In this document: positions 27,626 through 36,236 of the stretch, piece by piece
How the letters are laid out: each line of letters opens with the position of its first letter
Position numbering within the stretch: the stretch's first letter is position 1
NCBI GenBank assembly: GCA_019636675.1
Contig: JAHBXC010000002.1
Coordinates: 434,001-498,000, forward strand
Direction: 5' to 3'
Source of the DNA: Phycisphaeraceae bacterium
GTDB taxonomy: Bacteria > Planctomycetota > Phycisphaerae > Phycisphaerales > UBA1924
Length of the DNA: 64,000 nucleotides
Notes under the pieces: generated by a model
The model's database searches: none
What the model saw: only the letters and a program-made list of their open reading frames with translations
Told to the model about the DNA's origin: nothing
Translations under genes and position numbers: made by a program

Positions 27626-27952
27626 ATGCAACTCCTGACCGCATCGCTGCGACGATCGCTCCCGCCCATCTACGGGACGGAAAACACCAAGGACCCGCTT
27701 GCGCGGGTCCGCTTCTTCACCACCTGGTCTTGCTGGACCTGGTATGTGATCGAATTCGACGGCGAGGACGAGTGCTACGGCCTCGTCGACGGGTTCGAGA
27801 TCGAGCTTGGCTCATTCTCACTCAAGGAGCTCGAATCGATCGCCGGCCCGATGGGGCTCCGCGTTGAGCGGGACCTGCACTTCAAGCCCGTGCGGCTGAG
27901 CGTGCTCCAGGCCGAGCTCGAAGCGGCCCGAAGAGGGGCGGTGATGTCATGA
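27626..27952 (+). CDS. DUF2958-family protein, copy 2
   Basis: A 108-residue protein with the same pattern as the first copy: LPPIYGTENTKDPLARVRFF, WTWYVIEFDGEDECYGLV, GSFSLKEL and VERDLHF. It starts immediately after the preceding stop and overlaps the next start by four bases (ATGA). Two diverged copies within one element suggest duplication of a gene block, followed by specialisation. The function is unknown for the family. Confidence 0.8.
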   Translation: MQLLTASLRRSLPPIYGTENTKDPLARVRFFTTWSCWTWYVIEFDGEDECYGLVDGFEIELGSFSLKELESIAGPMGLRVERDLHFKPVRLSVLQAELEAARRGAVMS

Positions 27953-28272
27953 CCGAAGACACCGTCCTGCAGCAAGTCGCCCACACCCTGCGTGTGGGCG
28001 ACCTTTTCATACGCATCTACCGCTATGCGAAGGCGGAGACCGCGGTGTTTCCAGGAGGCGCCAAGGCCAGTCACCTCGTCGTGTTCGCCAAGGAGGTTGA
28101 GGAGCTCGACAGGCTCGCTCCCTCCGAGCACGGGTTGGACCCGCTTGAGTTAATCGACCTCATCGACGCCGCCAATGTGGCCAGCGTGCTCACGGACCTC
28201 TACGAGGGACGACGGACGGTCTTCGAGGCCGCCGAGGGGCTTGCCGGCTACAGCGTCGAGGAGATCTTCTGA
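27949..28272 (+). CDS. Unknown small protein, family C member 1
   Basis: A 107-residue protein closely related to the product of 28974-29309. Shared blocks include QVAHTLRVGDL, IRIYRYA, SHLVVFA, GLDPLELIDLIDA and VASVLTDLYEGRRTVFEAAEGL. The pattern suggests a beta-hairpin start and a helical second half. It is not a family I recognise. It is translationally coupled to the DUF2958 gene and ends the second operon. Confidence 0.6.
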   Translation: MTEDTVLQQVAHTLRVGDLFIRIYRYAKAETAVFPGGAKASHLVVFAKEVEELDRLAPSEHGLDPLELIDLIDAANVASVLTDLYEGRRTVFEAAEGLAGYSVEEIF

Positions 28273-28347
28273 GGAGGAATCATGAGCGTGCCCCCGCCCC
28301 GAGAGCCGCCTCCGTGAGCCGCCGAGTTCCTGGCCGGTCCTTTCGGT

Positions 28348-28532
28348 GTTGAACACGAAGCGAGGCCCTGCCGGGGTGCTCGCCGGGCTCAAGGGGCCGT
28401 CGGCTTCCTCCGCTTCGCCCTCCCCCGGGGGCGGGGTGGGCTTGCTCCGTGCAGCCGATCCCCGTGCACACACGGCGGCCTTTTCCTTGATCCCGCCTGC
28501 GCGGCCCCGGCCCGATCGGGCCCATGTTCAAC
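28348..28532 (+). promoter_or_regulatory. Structured leader, copy 3
   Basis: This has the same ends as copy 2, GTTGAAC (28348-28354) and GTTCAAC (28526-28532). The main stem GTCGGCT (28399-28405) and AGCCGAT (28453-28459) is kept, but its loop carries an extra GC-rich hairpin (CCCTCCCCC with GGGGGCGGG). The second hairpin is CCGTG-CACA-CACGG. It precedes the third operon by 19 bases. Confidence 0.6.
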
Positions 28533-28551
28533 ACCAACGAAAGGACCATCT

Positions 28552-28977
28552 ATGAACACTTCGACTTCAACCCACGACGGCGGCGACCGCGACGACGAAC
28601 GCCGGGCGCATCCCTTCGACAAGCGTCTCCCGCCCGACGCCAAGTTCGTCGACATGTACGAAGTAGGCCCGTTCACCGTCCGCCTGTTCTCGCAGGACAC
28701 GGGGACGTACTTCTACTACTACATCCTCGTCTCGCACGGGCTGCTTTCGGACCGGGAGGCATGGCTGTTCACCGAGAACGACCTTCCGGAACTGATCGAG
28801 GCGTTGACGGCGGCTTCCGCTCTCACTGTGTATCTCAACGGCCATCTGAACATCGGCGCCCTCACGAGCCAGATCGTTCGATGCCGGGTCGACGAGCGGC
28901 ACTACCTCTACAGGTCGGACCCGCCGTCCGAGCCCTCCCTCCCGGGACGCACCGGCCGGTCGCGGAGGCCATCATGA
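28552..28977 (+). CDS. Unknown small protein, first gene of third operon
   Basis: A 141-residue protein (AAAGGA upstream) with a polar N-terminus and a domain reading MYEVGPFTVRLFSQDTGTY, YYYILVSHGLLSDREAWLF and a helix LPELIEALTAASALTVYL. The early pattern (a short strand pair, then a receptor-like helix) loosely echoes the family C proteins next to it, so it may be a distant relative. The C-terminus is basic. Its stop overlaps the next start by four bases. Confidence 0.55.
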   Translation: MNTSTSTHDGGDRDDERRAHPFDKRLPPDAKFVDMYEVGPFTVRLFSQDTGTYFYYYILVSHGLLSDREAWLFTENDLPELIEALTAASALTVYLNGHLNIGALTSQIVRCRVDERHYLYRSDPPSEPSLPGRTGRSRRPS

Positions 28978-29309
28978 CCGACATTCACCAGCAGGTCGCC
29001 CACACGCTCCGTGTGGGCGACCTCTACCTCCGCATCTACCGCTATGCGGCGGTTGGGACGGCGTCGTTCCCCGGAGACGCTGTTTCCGGGACCAGTCATC
29101 TCGTCGTCTTCGCCAGGGAGCCCGGAGAGTTCGGCCGGCTCGACCCCCACGAGCACGGCTTCGACCCGCTCGAACTGGTCGACCTCATCGACGCCACGAA
29201 GGTGGCCAGCGTCCTGACGGACTTGTACGAAGGCCGTTGCACGGTTTTCGAGGCAGCCGAGGGGCTCCACGGGGTTCAGGTCGAAGAGATCATCGAGGAG
29301 GGCTTATGA
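28974..29309 (+). CDS. Unknown small protein, family C member 2
   Basis: A 111-residue close paralogue of 27949-28272, identical in long stretches such as QVAHTLRVGDLY and VASVLTDLYEGR. The start overlaps the preceding stop, and its own stop overlaps the start of the next gene. The strict ATGA chain implies that the three products are made in fixed proportion, perhaps as a complex. Confidence 0.6.
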   Translation: MTDIHQQVAHTLRVGDLYLRIYRYAAVGTASFPGDAVSGTSHLVVFAREPGEFGRLDPHEHGFDPLELVDLIDATKVASVLTDLYEGRCTVFEAAEGLHGVQVEEIIEEGL

Positions 29310-29665
29310 GCCCTCCTCGAACCCCTCGGGTGGCTTCGGGAGCTCCCGAGACCGCCATCATCGACACCCTGTGCGTCGAAGGGTTCTTCGTGCGGATCGC
29401 CCGCGTGGTCGTCACCTCGAGCAGCGGCGAGGTCGACATCGAGCACTTCGTGCTGATCGCTCCCTCGCTGGAGACGCTCGACCGGCTCGATCCGGAAGCC
29501 GACGGCTTCCACGCGTCGCAGTTCTTCGAGTTCCAGCGTGCCGTCGACCTGGCCGAGGTGATGACCGACCTCTACACCGGCCGGTGCAGCTACGAGGGCG
29601 CCCGGTGCTGGCTCGAAGACCACGCCGTTGAACGCTTCCCCGACCCGCCGCTGAAGCGGGGCTGA
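29306..29665 (+). CDS. Unknown small protein, family C member 3
   Basis: A 119-residue diverged member of the same family: VEGFFVRIARVVV, EHFVLIAPSLETLDRLDPEADGF and VDLAEVMTDLYTGRCSYEGA align with the corresponding blocks of members 1 and 2. It ends the third operon. The next 505 bases (29666-30170) hold GC-rich sequence with no gene, followed by the promoter of the AbiE genes. Confidence 0.55.
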   Translation: MSPPRTPRVASGAPETAIIDTLCVEGFFVRIARVVVTSSSGEVDIEHFVLIAPSLETLDRLDPEADGFHASQFFEFQRAVDLAEVMTDLYTGRCSYEGARCWLEDHAVERFPDPPLKRG

Positions 29666-30120
29666 GCGCCGACCGCCTCCACCCCCTCGCCGCCGCCGGA
29701 GCGGTGGGGGGGTTGAGGGGCTCCTCATCCCGGCGCCCAACCGAACGATCCCGCTCCTCCGACCACCCTGCTCCCGTCCCCGCTGTCTCCGCATTCTGTC
29801 CCCGACCGTCCCCGTCTCCAGCCGTCTCCGAGCCATTGATCCACCCCCCTCAGCCGACCGTGTTCTCGAAGACCTCATGCTCTCCTGGAAGGTGCTCCGG
29901 ATAGGTCCGAGCCAGGAGGGTCGGTAAGCCTGCCGAAAGAATCAGACATCTTCCCTAAACGGGGTTAGGAGGGGGTCGGCCGCGCGCCTCCCGCCCGCGG
30001 CTGGCGTCCGGGAGCAGTGGGGGGATTCAGGAGCAGGTGAAAGCCCGATAAGCGAGCCAATTCAAAGGATTGCTGGACGATCTTGCCATATCGGTTGAGG
30101 TACGGCCGGAACATTTCCGA

Positions 30121-30163
30121 TTGACAGGTGTCAGAAAACATGGTATATCTTCTGACAGCAGGA
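30121..30163 (+). promoter_or_regulatory. AbiE promoter with inverted-repeat operator
   Basis: TTGACA (30121-30126) and TATATC (30144-30149) are 17 bases apart. A perfect 8-bp inverted repeat, TGTCAGAA (30129-30136) and TTCTGACA (30150-30157), brackets the -10 box. AbiEi antitoxins are known to bind inverted repeats in their own promoters, so this is the likely autorepression site. AGGAG at 30160-30164 serves the ATG at 30171. Confidence 0.75.
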
Positions 30164-30170
30164 GCAGCGT

Positions 30171-30797
30171 ATGGACACCACCACCCAGGCCAGAATTCTC
30201 AAGCGGGTCCGCGACGGCGGGCCTGACCGGGTGTTCATCGCCAAGGATTTCCTCGACCTCGGGGGCCGCGCCGCTGTCGATCAGGCTCTCGCCCGGCTCG
30301 TCCGCAAGGGCGCGCTCCAGCGCGTGGGCCGGGGTCTCTACCACCGTCCCCGGGTCAACCCCACGCTGGGCGTCACGGTCCCCGCCGACCCCGATGCCGT
30401 GGCCCAGGCCATCGGCCGACGCACCGGGAGCCGGGTCGTCGCGTCCCCGGCTGTGGCCGCAAACCGGCTCGGGCTCTCGACGCAGGTCCCCGCGCAGCCG
30501 GTCTACTTCACCGACGGGCCGTCGCGATCGCTCAAGGTGGGGTCCCGCGTCTACCGCATGAAGCATGTCAGCGCGTCCCGCCTGCCTCAGGACGATGACC
30601 CGGTCCAGCTCGTCCTTCACGCCCTCCGCAACGCGGGGCCCGGCGGAATCGACGACGATGCCGCGATGACGCTCCGCCGCCGCCTCAGCCCCGACCAGCG
30701 CCGCCAGCTCGTGCGCCGCGCCCGCTACGCCGAAGGTTGGATCGCCGACGCGGCCCGCATGATCGCACAAGCAGGGAAGGACACCGTCCGTGGATGA
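30171..30797 (+). CDS. abiEi: AbiEi-type antitoxin (DUF6088 family)
   Basis: A 208-residue protein with an N-terminal winged-helix domain (FIAKDFLDLGGRAAVDQALARLVRKGALQRVGRGLY), then a second domain with ASPAVAANRLGLSTQVPAQPVYFTDGPSR, which matches type IV AbiEi/DUF6088 antitoxins. It should both repress its promoter and counter the toxin encoded next. The toxin start overlaps its 3' end by eight bases. The AbiE system aborts phage infection and stabilises mobile elements. Confidence 0.85.
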   Translation: MDTTTQARILKRVRDGGPDRVFIAKDFLDLGGRAAVDQALARLVRKGALQRVGRGLYHRPRVNPTLGVTVPADPDAVAQAIGRRTGSRVVASPAVAANRLGLSTQVPAQPVYFTDGPSRSLKVGSRVYRMKHVSASRLPQDDDPVQLVLHALRNAGPGGIDDDAAMTLRRRLSPDQRRQLVRRARYAEGWIADAARMIAQAGKDTVRG

Positions 30798-31818
30798 GGT
30801 GGCCAGACTCCCGGCGGGCGACCGGGCCGACCTCTTTCGAGCGTCCGCCGAGCGCCGGGGCATCAACCCGGTGATCGTCGAGAAGGACTTCTGGGTGTGC
30901 TGGACGCTCCGCCGCGTCTTCGCGCTGACAGGCTCGCCCTCCGGCATCCTCTTCAAAGGCGGCACCTCGCTCTCCAAGGCCTTCGGCCTCATCGAGCGGT
31001 TCTCGGAGGACATCGACCTGGTGCTCGACCGGGCGGGGCTGGGGTTTGTCGGCGACCGGGATCCGGCCAACCCTGAAATCTCTCGCAAGGCAAGGCAGCG
31101 ACTCGTGGACGAGCTCAGGGACGCGTGCCGCCACGCCGTGGACTCGGCGATCCTGCCTGCCCTCCGGCAGAGCTTCGAGGATGCGTTCGGCACGGCGAGC
31201 GGCTGGAAAATCATCGCCGATCCGGCCGGAGGGGAAGACCCGGTCCTCCTGTTCGCGTATCCCAGTGCGCTCCGAAGAAGCCAGGCCCGGTACATCCATC
31301 CCGAGGTCCGGCTCGAGTTCGGCGCGCGGGGCGATCTATGGCCCGAGGTCGAGGCGAGCGTCACCCCCTACGCGGCGGAAGATTTCCCTCAGCCCTTCCG
31401 AGCGCCTTCCACGGCCGTGCGGGTGCTCGCTCCCGAACGCACCTTCTGGGAGAAGGCGACGATCCTGCACATGCTCCATCATTTCCCCACGGAGCGGTCG
31501 ATCACGGGCCGGCAGTCCCGTCACTACTACGACCTCGTACAGATGGCGGACGCGGACGCAGGTCAACACGCCATGAAAGATGCAGGTCTGCTGGCAGCCG
31601 TCGCCGACCACAAGCACCGCTTCTTCCCCGCCGCATGGGCGAAGTATGAGGAGGCAATGCCGGGGACGCTCCGTCTGGCGCCGCCCGATTCACGCCTCGA
31701 CGAGATCCGGGCTGATTACGAGGCCATGCGCGAGATGATGTTCACCGAGCCACCGTCCTTTGACGACCTACTCGCCCGTCTCCGGGAGGTTGAGGCGCAG
31801 ATCAACGCCCAGGCGTGA
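30790..31818 (+). CDS. abiEii: AbiEii-type nucleotidyltransferase toxin
   Basis: A 342-residue protein starting at GTG 30790 inside the antitoxin end. It carries the DNA-polymerase-beta-like nucleotidyltransferase motif KGGTSLSKAFGL (from residue 56) and the metal-binding acidic pair in SEDIDLVLD (Asp74, Asp76). Together with NPVIVEKDFWVCWTL upstream, this is the AbiEii/AbiGii signature. Members transfer nucleotides, and some modify tRNA, to arrest growth. An 11-bp hairpin covers the stop codon and separates it from the convergent fic gene. Confidence 0.88.
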   Translation: MDEVARLPAGDRADLFRASAERRGINPVIVEKDFWVCWTLRRVFALTGSPSGILFKGGTSLSKAFGLIERFSEDIDLVLDRAGLGFVGDRDPANPEISRKARQRLVDELRDACRHAVDSAILPALRQSFEDAFGTASGWKIIADPAGGEDPVLLFAYPSALRRSQARYIHPEVRLEFGARGDLWPEVEASVTPYAAEDFPQPFRAPSTAVRVLAPERTFWEKATILHMLHHFPTERSITGRQSRHYYDLVQMADADAGQHAMKDAGLLAAVADHKHRFFPAAWAKYEEAMPGTLRLAPPDSRLDEIRADYEAMREMMFTEPPSFDDLLARLREVEAQINAQA

Positions 31819-31844
31819 TCGATAGCCCACCTCGCTATCGATCA
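31816..31844. terminator. Bidirectional hairpin between abiEii and fic
   Basis: TGATCGATAGC (31816-31826) and GCTATCGATCA (31834-31844) form a perfect 11-bp stem with a 7-base loop. It includes the stop codons of both convergent genes. It probably ends or protects both transcripts, though no long U-run follows on either side. Confidence 0.5.
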
Positions 31845-32962
31845 TCTGTGACCGACTCCGCATCGTCCGTCAGCCGGTAGCTCGTGCTCCGGCCCTTGGC
31901 CGGGTTGCGCACGAACACGCCGCGGCCGGCGAGTTCGGTGATGTCCCTGAGCGCCGTGTCATTCGAGCACTTCGCGAGCTTCGCGTACTTTGAGGTCGTC
32001 AGGAATCCCTCGAAGCCGCTGAGCATCCGGTTGATGACCAGACGCTGGCGCTCGTTCACCTGCCCGCGATTCACCCGGTCCCACAGCCGCGCCTTGAACA
32101 GCACCGCCTCGGTCGACGCCTCGGCGGCGACCAGCGCTCGCTCCAAGCAGGCGAGGAACCAGGCAAGCCACGCCGTGATGTCGAGCCCGGCCCTTTGGGT
32201 CGTCTCCAGCTGGCGGTAGTACTCCTTCCGCTCCGACTCGATCTGTGACGACATGCTGTAGAACCGCTCGCGGCTCCGGTCGGCCCGGGCCAGCGCCATG
32301 TCCGCGATCGCGCGACCGATGCGGCCGTTGCCGTCGTCGAAAGGGTGCACCGTCACAAACCAGAAGTGCGCGACTCCGGCCTTGAGCACCGGGTCGAGCG
32401 ATGGGCCCGACTCGAACCAGTGGAGGAACCGGGTCATCTCGCCGTCCAGCCGCTCGGCGACGGGCGCCTCGAAGTGCACCCGCTCGCGACCGATCGGTCC
32501 CGAGACTACCTGCATCGGCCCCGACTCCGCGGTCCGCCAACCGCCGACGGTGATCTTCCCCATGCCGCTCCGTCCTGTCGGGAAGAGCGCCGAGTGCCAG
32601 CCGAAGAGCCGCTCGGCGGTCAGCGGCGTGTCGTAATGCTGGGTCGCGTCGAGCATCATCTCGACAATGCCCTCGACATCGCGGCCCGCGGGAACCAGCC
32701 CGCCGACATCGAGCCCTAGCCGCCGCGCGATCGACGAGCGGACCTCGTCCGGGTTGAGCTTCTCGCCCTCGATCGCGGAGGACTTCACGACATCGCTGGT
32801 CAGGGCGTCGAGACTGGCTTCGGTCCGCAGGTCGAACCCCAGCCCCTCCATCTTGCCGAGCAGCCGCCCCTGACGATGGCGCACCGACGCCAGCGGCCCC
32901 GCGAGCGTCTCCGCGTTCCAGGTTAGGTCCGGCCAGCCCGGGAGGAGGTGAATGTACCGCAT
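31835..32962 (-). CDS. fic: Fic-domain protein (class II, self-inhibited AMPylator)
   Basis: A 375-residue protein with an N-terminal Fic_N-like region. The class II inhibitory motif SSAIEG (Ser61, Glu65, Gly66) precedes the catalytic loop HPFDDGNGRIGR (206-217), which is complete. A C-terminal winged-helix domain (KYAKLAKCSNDTALRDITELAGRGVF) follows. Fic proteins transfer AMP or other groups to target hydroxyls. The inhibitory helix keeps this one off until triggered. The HTH end suggests DNA binding or autoregulation. It converges on the AbiE toxin and diverges from the restriction operon. Confidence 0.9.
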   Translation of the reverse strand: MRYIHLLPGWPDLTWNAETLAGPLASVRHRQGRLLGKMEGLGFDLRTEASLDALTSDVVKSSAIEGEKLNPDEVRSSIARRLGLDVGGLVPAGRDVEGIVEMMLDATQHYDTPLTAERLFGWHSALFPTGRSGMGKITVGGWRTAESGPMQVVSGPIGRERVHFEAPVAERLDGEMTRFLHWFESGPSLDPVLKAGVAHFWFVTVHPFDDGNGRIGRAIADMALARADRSRERFYSMSSQIESERKEYYRQLETTQRAGLDITAWLAWFLACLERALVAAEASTEAVLFKARLWDRVNRGQVNERQRLVINRMLSGFEGFLTTSKYAKLAKCSNDTALRDITELAGRGVFVRNPAKGRSTSYRLTDDAESVTDDR

Positions 32963-33070
32963 AATCGCCGCATCCTATGCGGTGATTATGGCATCTATTC
33001 ACCGCAAACGCAAGAGCGAGGTTGAGCCAGAATCACCGCCGGGCTGCCCTGTGGACAACGGCTACGAGGT

Positions 33071-33119
33071 TTGACAAGGTTTGGCGGGGTATGCCATACT
33101 CTCGCCGAACAAGCGGAGG
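33071..33119 (+). promoter_or_regulatory. Promoter of the helicase/HAD/restriction operon
   Basis: TTGACA (33071-33076) and CATACT (33095-33100) are 18 bases apart, and GGAGG (33115-33119) lies five bases before GTG 33124. This decides the start of the HTH gene at 33124, because the upstream ATG at 33091 lies before the expected transcription start. It is the only strong promoter seen ahead of the next five genes. Confidence 0.65.
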
Positions 33120-33123
33120 CGAA

Positions 33124-33348
33124 GTGACAAGAAGCGGGGCTGCCCAGCAACCAACCAAGCTCGACGGGTACCTGACTGTCGCCGAAGCGGCGACCTTTCT
33201 CGGCGTATCACCGTCGACGCTTCGCAATTGGGATCGCCTCGGCAAGCTCTCGGCGCACCGCCACCCCGTCAACGGCTACCGGCTCTACGACCCGTCCGAC
33301 CTCCGCAACCTCCTCGATCGCGCACAGCGGAAGGGGGCCGGACAGTGA
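33124..33348 (+). CDS. MerR/excisionase-like HTH regulator
   Basis: A 74-residue protein starting at GTG 33124. It is almost entirely a winged helix-turn-helix: YLTVAEAATFLGVSPSTLRNWDRLGKLSAHRHPVNGYRLYDPSDLRNLLDRA, the MerR/BldC/Xis pattern. There is no effector domain. Its stop overlaps the GTG of the SNF2 helicase gene, so it is translationally coupled and probably controls the operon. A small MerR-like regulator placed first also resembles the arrangement of some defence operons. Confidence 0.85.
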   Translation: MTRSGAAQQPTKLDGYLTVAEAATFLGVSPSTLRNWDRLGKLSAHRHPVNGYRLYDPSDLRNLLDRAQRKGAGQ

Positions 33349-36236
33349 CCACGGCATACCACGGCAAGTACCTGGCCCACGAACTCACCAAGCGATCCTC
33401 TTCCGACAATGTCGAGAAGCTCGCGGCCGTGCTCGCCGACGCGCAGGTCGACCTCAACCCGCACCAGGTTGAAGCTGCGCTCTTCGCGTTCCGAAGCCCT
33501 TTCTCCAAAGGCGCGATCCTCGCCGATGAAGTCGGGCTCGGAAAGACCATTGAGGCCGGTCTGCTCATCGCGCAGAAGTGGGCGGAGCGCAAGCGCCGCA
33601 TCCTCGTGATACTGCCCGCCAACCTCCGTAAGCAGTGGGCCCAGGAGCTCGCCGACAAGTTCTTCATCCCTTGCGCCATCATGGAGAGCAAGTCCTTCAA
33701 CGAAGCCGTCCGCAAGGGGAACCTCAATCCCTTCCAGCAGGACGCCGTCGTGCTCTGCTCGTTCCAATTTGCCCGGACGAAGGAGCCCTATGTCAAGCAA
33801 ACGAACTGGGACCTTGTCGTCATCGACGAAGCCCATCGGCTCCGGAATGTCTACCGCGGCTCCAGCAAGATCGCGCAATCGATCAAAGAGTCCGTCGCGC
33901 CCTACCCCAAGGTTCTGCTGACCGCGACCCCGCTCCAAAACACACTCCTCGAACTCTTCGGGCTCGTGAGCATCATCGACGACTACGCCTTCGGCGATCT
34001 CAAGAGCTTCAAGGCGCGATTCGCCCGGCTCGGCAACGACTCTGATTTCACCGAACTCAAGGAACGCCTCAAGCCACTCTGCAAGCGAACGCTCCGCCGG
34101 CAGGTGATGCAGTATGTTCCCTACACCAACCGCCATGCGATCGTTCAGGAATTTACGCCTTCGGCGGAAGAGCAGCGGCTCTACGACCTCGTCTCAGACT
34201 ACCTCCAGCAGCCCAATCTCTATGCGCTCCCGCCCAGTCAACGCAAACTCATGACGCTGATTCTCCGCAAGCTTCTCGCGTCATCCACCTACGCGATCTC
34301 GGGAACGCTGACGGGGCTCGTCTCCAAACTCGAGGACGCCGAGAAGCGGTCCGCCGCCGTAGACGCCCCCCCCGATGAGATCCCCGAGGACTGGGAAACC
34401 ATCGACGAACTCGCCGACGAATGGGAGGGCGACGAGGACGCCGCACAACCTCGCGGCGACGAGCGCCTCACTCCCGGTCAACTCGAAGACCTGCGCCGCG
34501 AGAAAGAGCAACTCAAGGAGTTCCTGCGCCTTGCCCAGTCCATCGCGACCAACTCCAAGGGCGAAGTGCTCCTGACCGCGCTCCGTCGCGGTTTCGACGC
34601 CTCCGCCCAGGCCCAGCAGCAGGGGGGCGCCGCGACACTCCAGCAGAAGGCCGTTATCTTCACCGAATCCCGCCGCACGCAGGAGTACCTCTTCCGCGTC
34701 CTTGAGCAGACCGAGTTCAAGGGCAAGGTGATGCTCTTCAACGGCACGAACACCGATCCGCTCTCGAAATCGATCTACAAGGAGTGGCTGACGAAGCACG
34801 CCGGGACAGATCGCGTCACCGGCTCGCCCACCGCCGACATGCGCGCCGCGCTCGTCGATCACTTTCGGGAGGACGCCTCCATCCTCATCGCGACCGAAGC
34901 GGCCGCCGAGGGCATCAACCTCCAGTTCTGCAACCTCGTCGTCAACTACGACCTGCCCTGGAACCCCCAGCGCATCGAGCAGCGCATCGGGCGTTGCCAC
35001 CGCTACGGGCAGAAGTTCGATGTCGTCGTCGTCAACTTCCTCAACAAGAACAACGCCGCCGACATCCGCGTGTACGAACTCCTCGACCAGAAGTTCGCCC
35101 TCTTCAACGGCGTCTTCGGCGCGAGCGACGAAGTCCTCGGAGCCATCGAGTCCGGCGTCGACTTCGAGAAGCGCATCGCCGACATCTACCAACGCTGCCG
35201 CGCCCCCGAGCAGATCAAAACCGAGTTCGATCAACTCCAGCAAGACCTCAGCGAGCAGATCGTCCAAGGGCAACGAGATGCCCGCGAGAAGCTCCTTGAC
35301 AACTTCGACCAGGAGGTCGTCGAGAAGGTCCGCGTCCAGACCACCGGCGTGCTCGACCGCTTCAACCAGCAACTCTGGGATCTCACCCGCTTCGTCCTCG
35401 CCGATTCCGCGACCTTCAACGACGCCCATCACAGTTTTATGCTCTCGCGCAACCCGTTCAACCTCGCGCCCGACGAGGTCATCCACGCCGGGCCATACCG
35501 CATGGGCAAGGGAGTCACCGACGCCAACACCTATCGAGTCGGGCACCCGCTCGCCCAGCATGTCCTTGAACGCGGCCGCGCACTCCCAACCGACACCGCA
35601 GAGATCGTCTTCCGTCTGACCGGGAGCGGGCGCAACATCGCGATCCTCGATCCGCTCAAAGGTCGCTCGGGGTGGCTCGCGTGCTCGCTCCACACCATCA
35701 CCTCGATCGAAACCGCCGACACACTCCTCCTCGCCGGCGTCACCGACGAGGGCGATACGCTCGACGAAGCCCAGTGCCGTCGTCTGTTCGACCTTCCCGG
35801 GAGCGCATCGTCGTGCAGTGGGCCCGCGGATTCGGTTCGCTCGACCCTCGCGTCTCAGACACACCTCGCCCGTGAGGCCGCGCTCGCCGCAGCGGAGTCG
35901 CGCGACAGCGACTGGTTCGACACGGAGATGCAGAAACTCGACCGCTGGGCCGACGACCGCAAACTCGCGCTCGAACAGGAACTCAAAGACCTCGACAGGT
36001 CGATCGTTGAGGCCCGGAGAGCCGCAGTCATCGCCGCGACACTCGCGGCCAAGCTGGAAGCTCAGAAAACGGTGAAAGAACTCGACGCCGAGCGCATGCG
36101 ACGACGCAAGGACTATTTCATGGCCCAGGACGAGGTGGACGCCAAGAAGGGCCAGGTGCTCGACGAGATCGCCGCCCGTCTCCAGCGCAGCGACTCGCTG
36201 ACCCCGCTCTTCACGATACGATGGAGGGTCGCATGA
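33345..36236 (+). CDS. SNF2-family helicase/translocase (HepA/RapA-like)
   Basis: The protein is 963 residues from GTG 33345. Helicase motifs are complete: LADEVGLGKT (Walker A, 59-68), DEAH (161-164) and TATPLQN in the first RecA domain, and NYDLPWNPQRIEQRIGRCHRYGQ in the second. Between the two lies an acidic insertion (GDEDAAQPRGDERL). The C-terminal 300 residues form a region ending in a long charged coiled coil (about 890-950). The layout resembles HepA/RapA and the SNF2 helicases of DISARM-type defence, but no DISARM partner genes are present. Its stop overlaps the HAD gene. It probably moves on or remodels incoming DNA for the methylase-restriction pair downstream. Confidence 0.85.
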   Translation: MTTAYHGKYLAHELTKRSSSDNVEKLAAVLADAQVDLNPHQVEAALFAFRSPFSKGAILADEVGLGKTIEAGLLIAQKWAERKRRILVILPANLRKQWAQELADKFFIPCAIMESKSFNEAVRKGNLNPFQQDAVVLCSFQFARTKEPYVKQTNWDLVVIDEAHRLRNVYRGSSKIAQSIKESVAPYPKVLLTATPLQNTLLELFGLVSIIDDYAFGDLKSFKARFARLGNDSDFTELKERLKPLCKRTLRRQVMQYVPYTNRHAIVQEFTPSAEEQRLYDLVSDYLQQPNLYALPPSQRKLMTLILRKLLASSTYAISGTLTGLVSKLEDAEKRSAAVDAPPDEIPEDWETIDELADEWEGDEDAAQPRGDERLTPGQLEDLRREKEQLKEFLRLAQSIATNSKGEVLLTALRRGFDASAQAQQQGGAATLQQKAVIFTESRRTQEYLFRVLEQTEFKGKVMLFNGTNTDPLSKSIYKEWLTKHAGTDRVTGSPTADMRAALVDHFREDASILIATEAAAEGINLQFCNLVVNYDLPWNPQRIEQRIGRCHRYGQKFDVVVVNFLNKNNAADIRVYELLDQKFALFNGVFGASDEVLGAIESGVDFEKRIADIYQRCRAPEQIKTEFDQLQQDLSEQIVQGQRDAREKLLDNFDQEVVEKVRVQTTGVLDRFNQQLWDLTRFVLADSATFNDAHHSFMLSRNPFNLAPDEVIHAGPYRMGKGVTDANTYRVGHPLAQHVLERGRALPTDTAEIVFRLTGSGRNIAILDPLKGRSGWLACSLHTITSIETADTLLLAGVTDEGDTLDEAQCRRLFDLPGSASSCSGPADSVRSTLASQTHLAREAALAAAESRDSDWFDTEMQKLDRWADDRKLALEQELKDLDRSIVEARRAAVIAATLAAKLEAQKTVKELDAERMRRRKDYFMAQDEVDAKKGQVLDEIAARLQRSDSLTPLFTIRWRVA

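Noticed and set aside
29666..30170. Frames in the gap before the AbiE genes
   Set aside because: Pro/Ser/Arg-rich chance frames; only the promoter and operator at the right end are supported.
34281..35864. Minus-strand frame of over 500 codons opposite the SNF2 helicase
   Set aside because: No recognisable motif; low complexity rich in Val/Leu/Gly/Asp/Glu as expected from reading opposite GC-rich codons.
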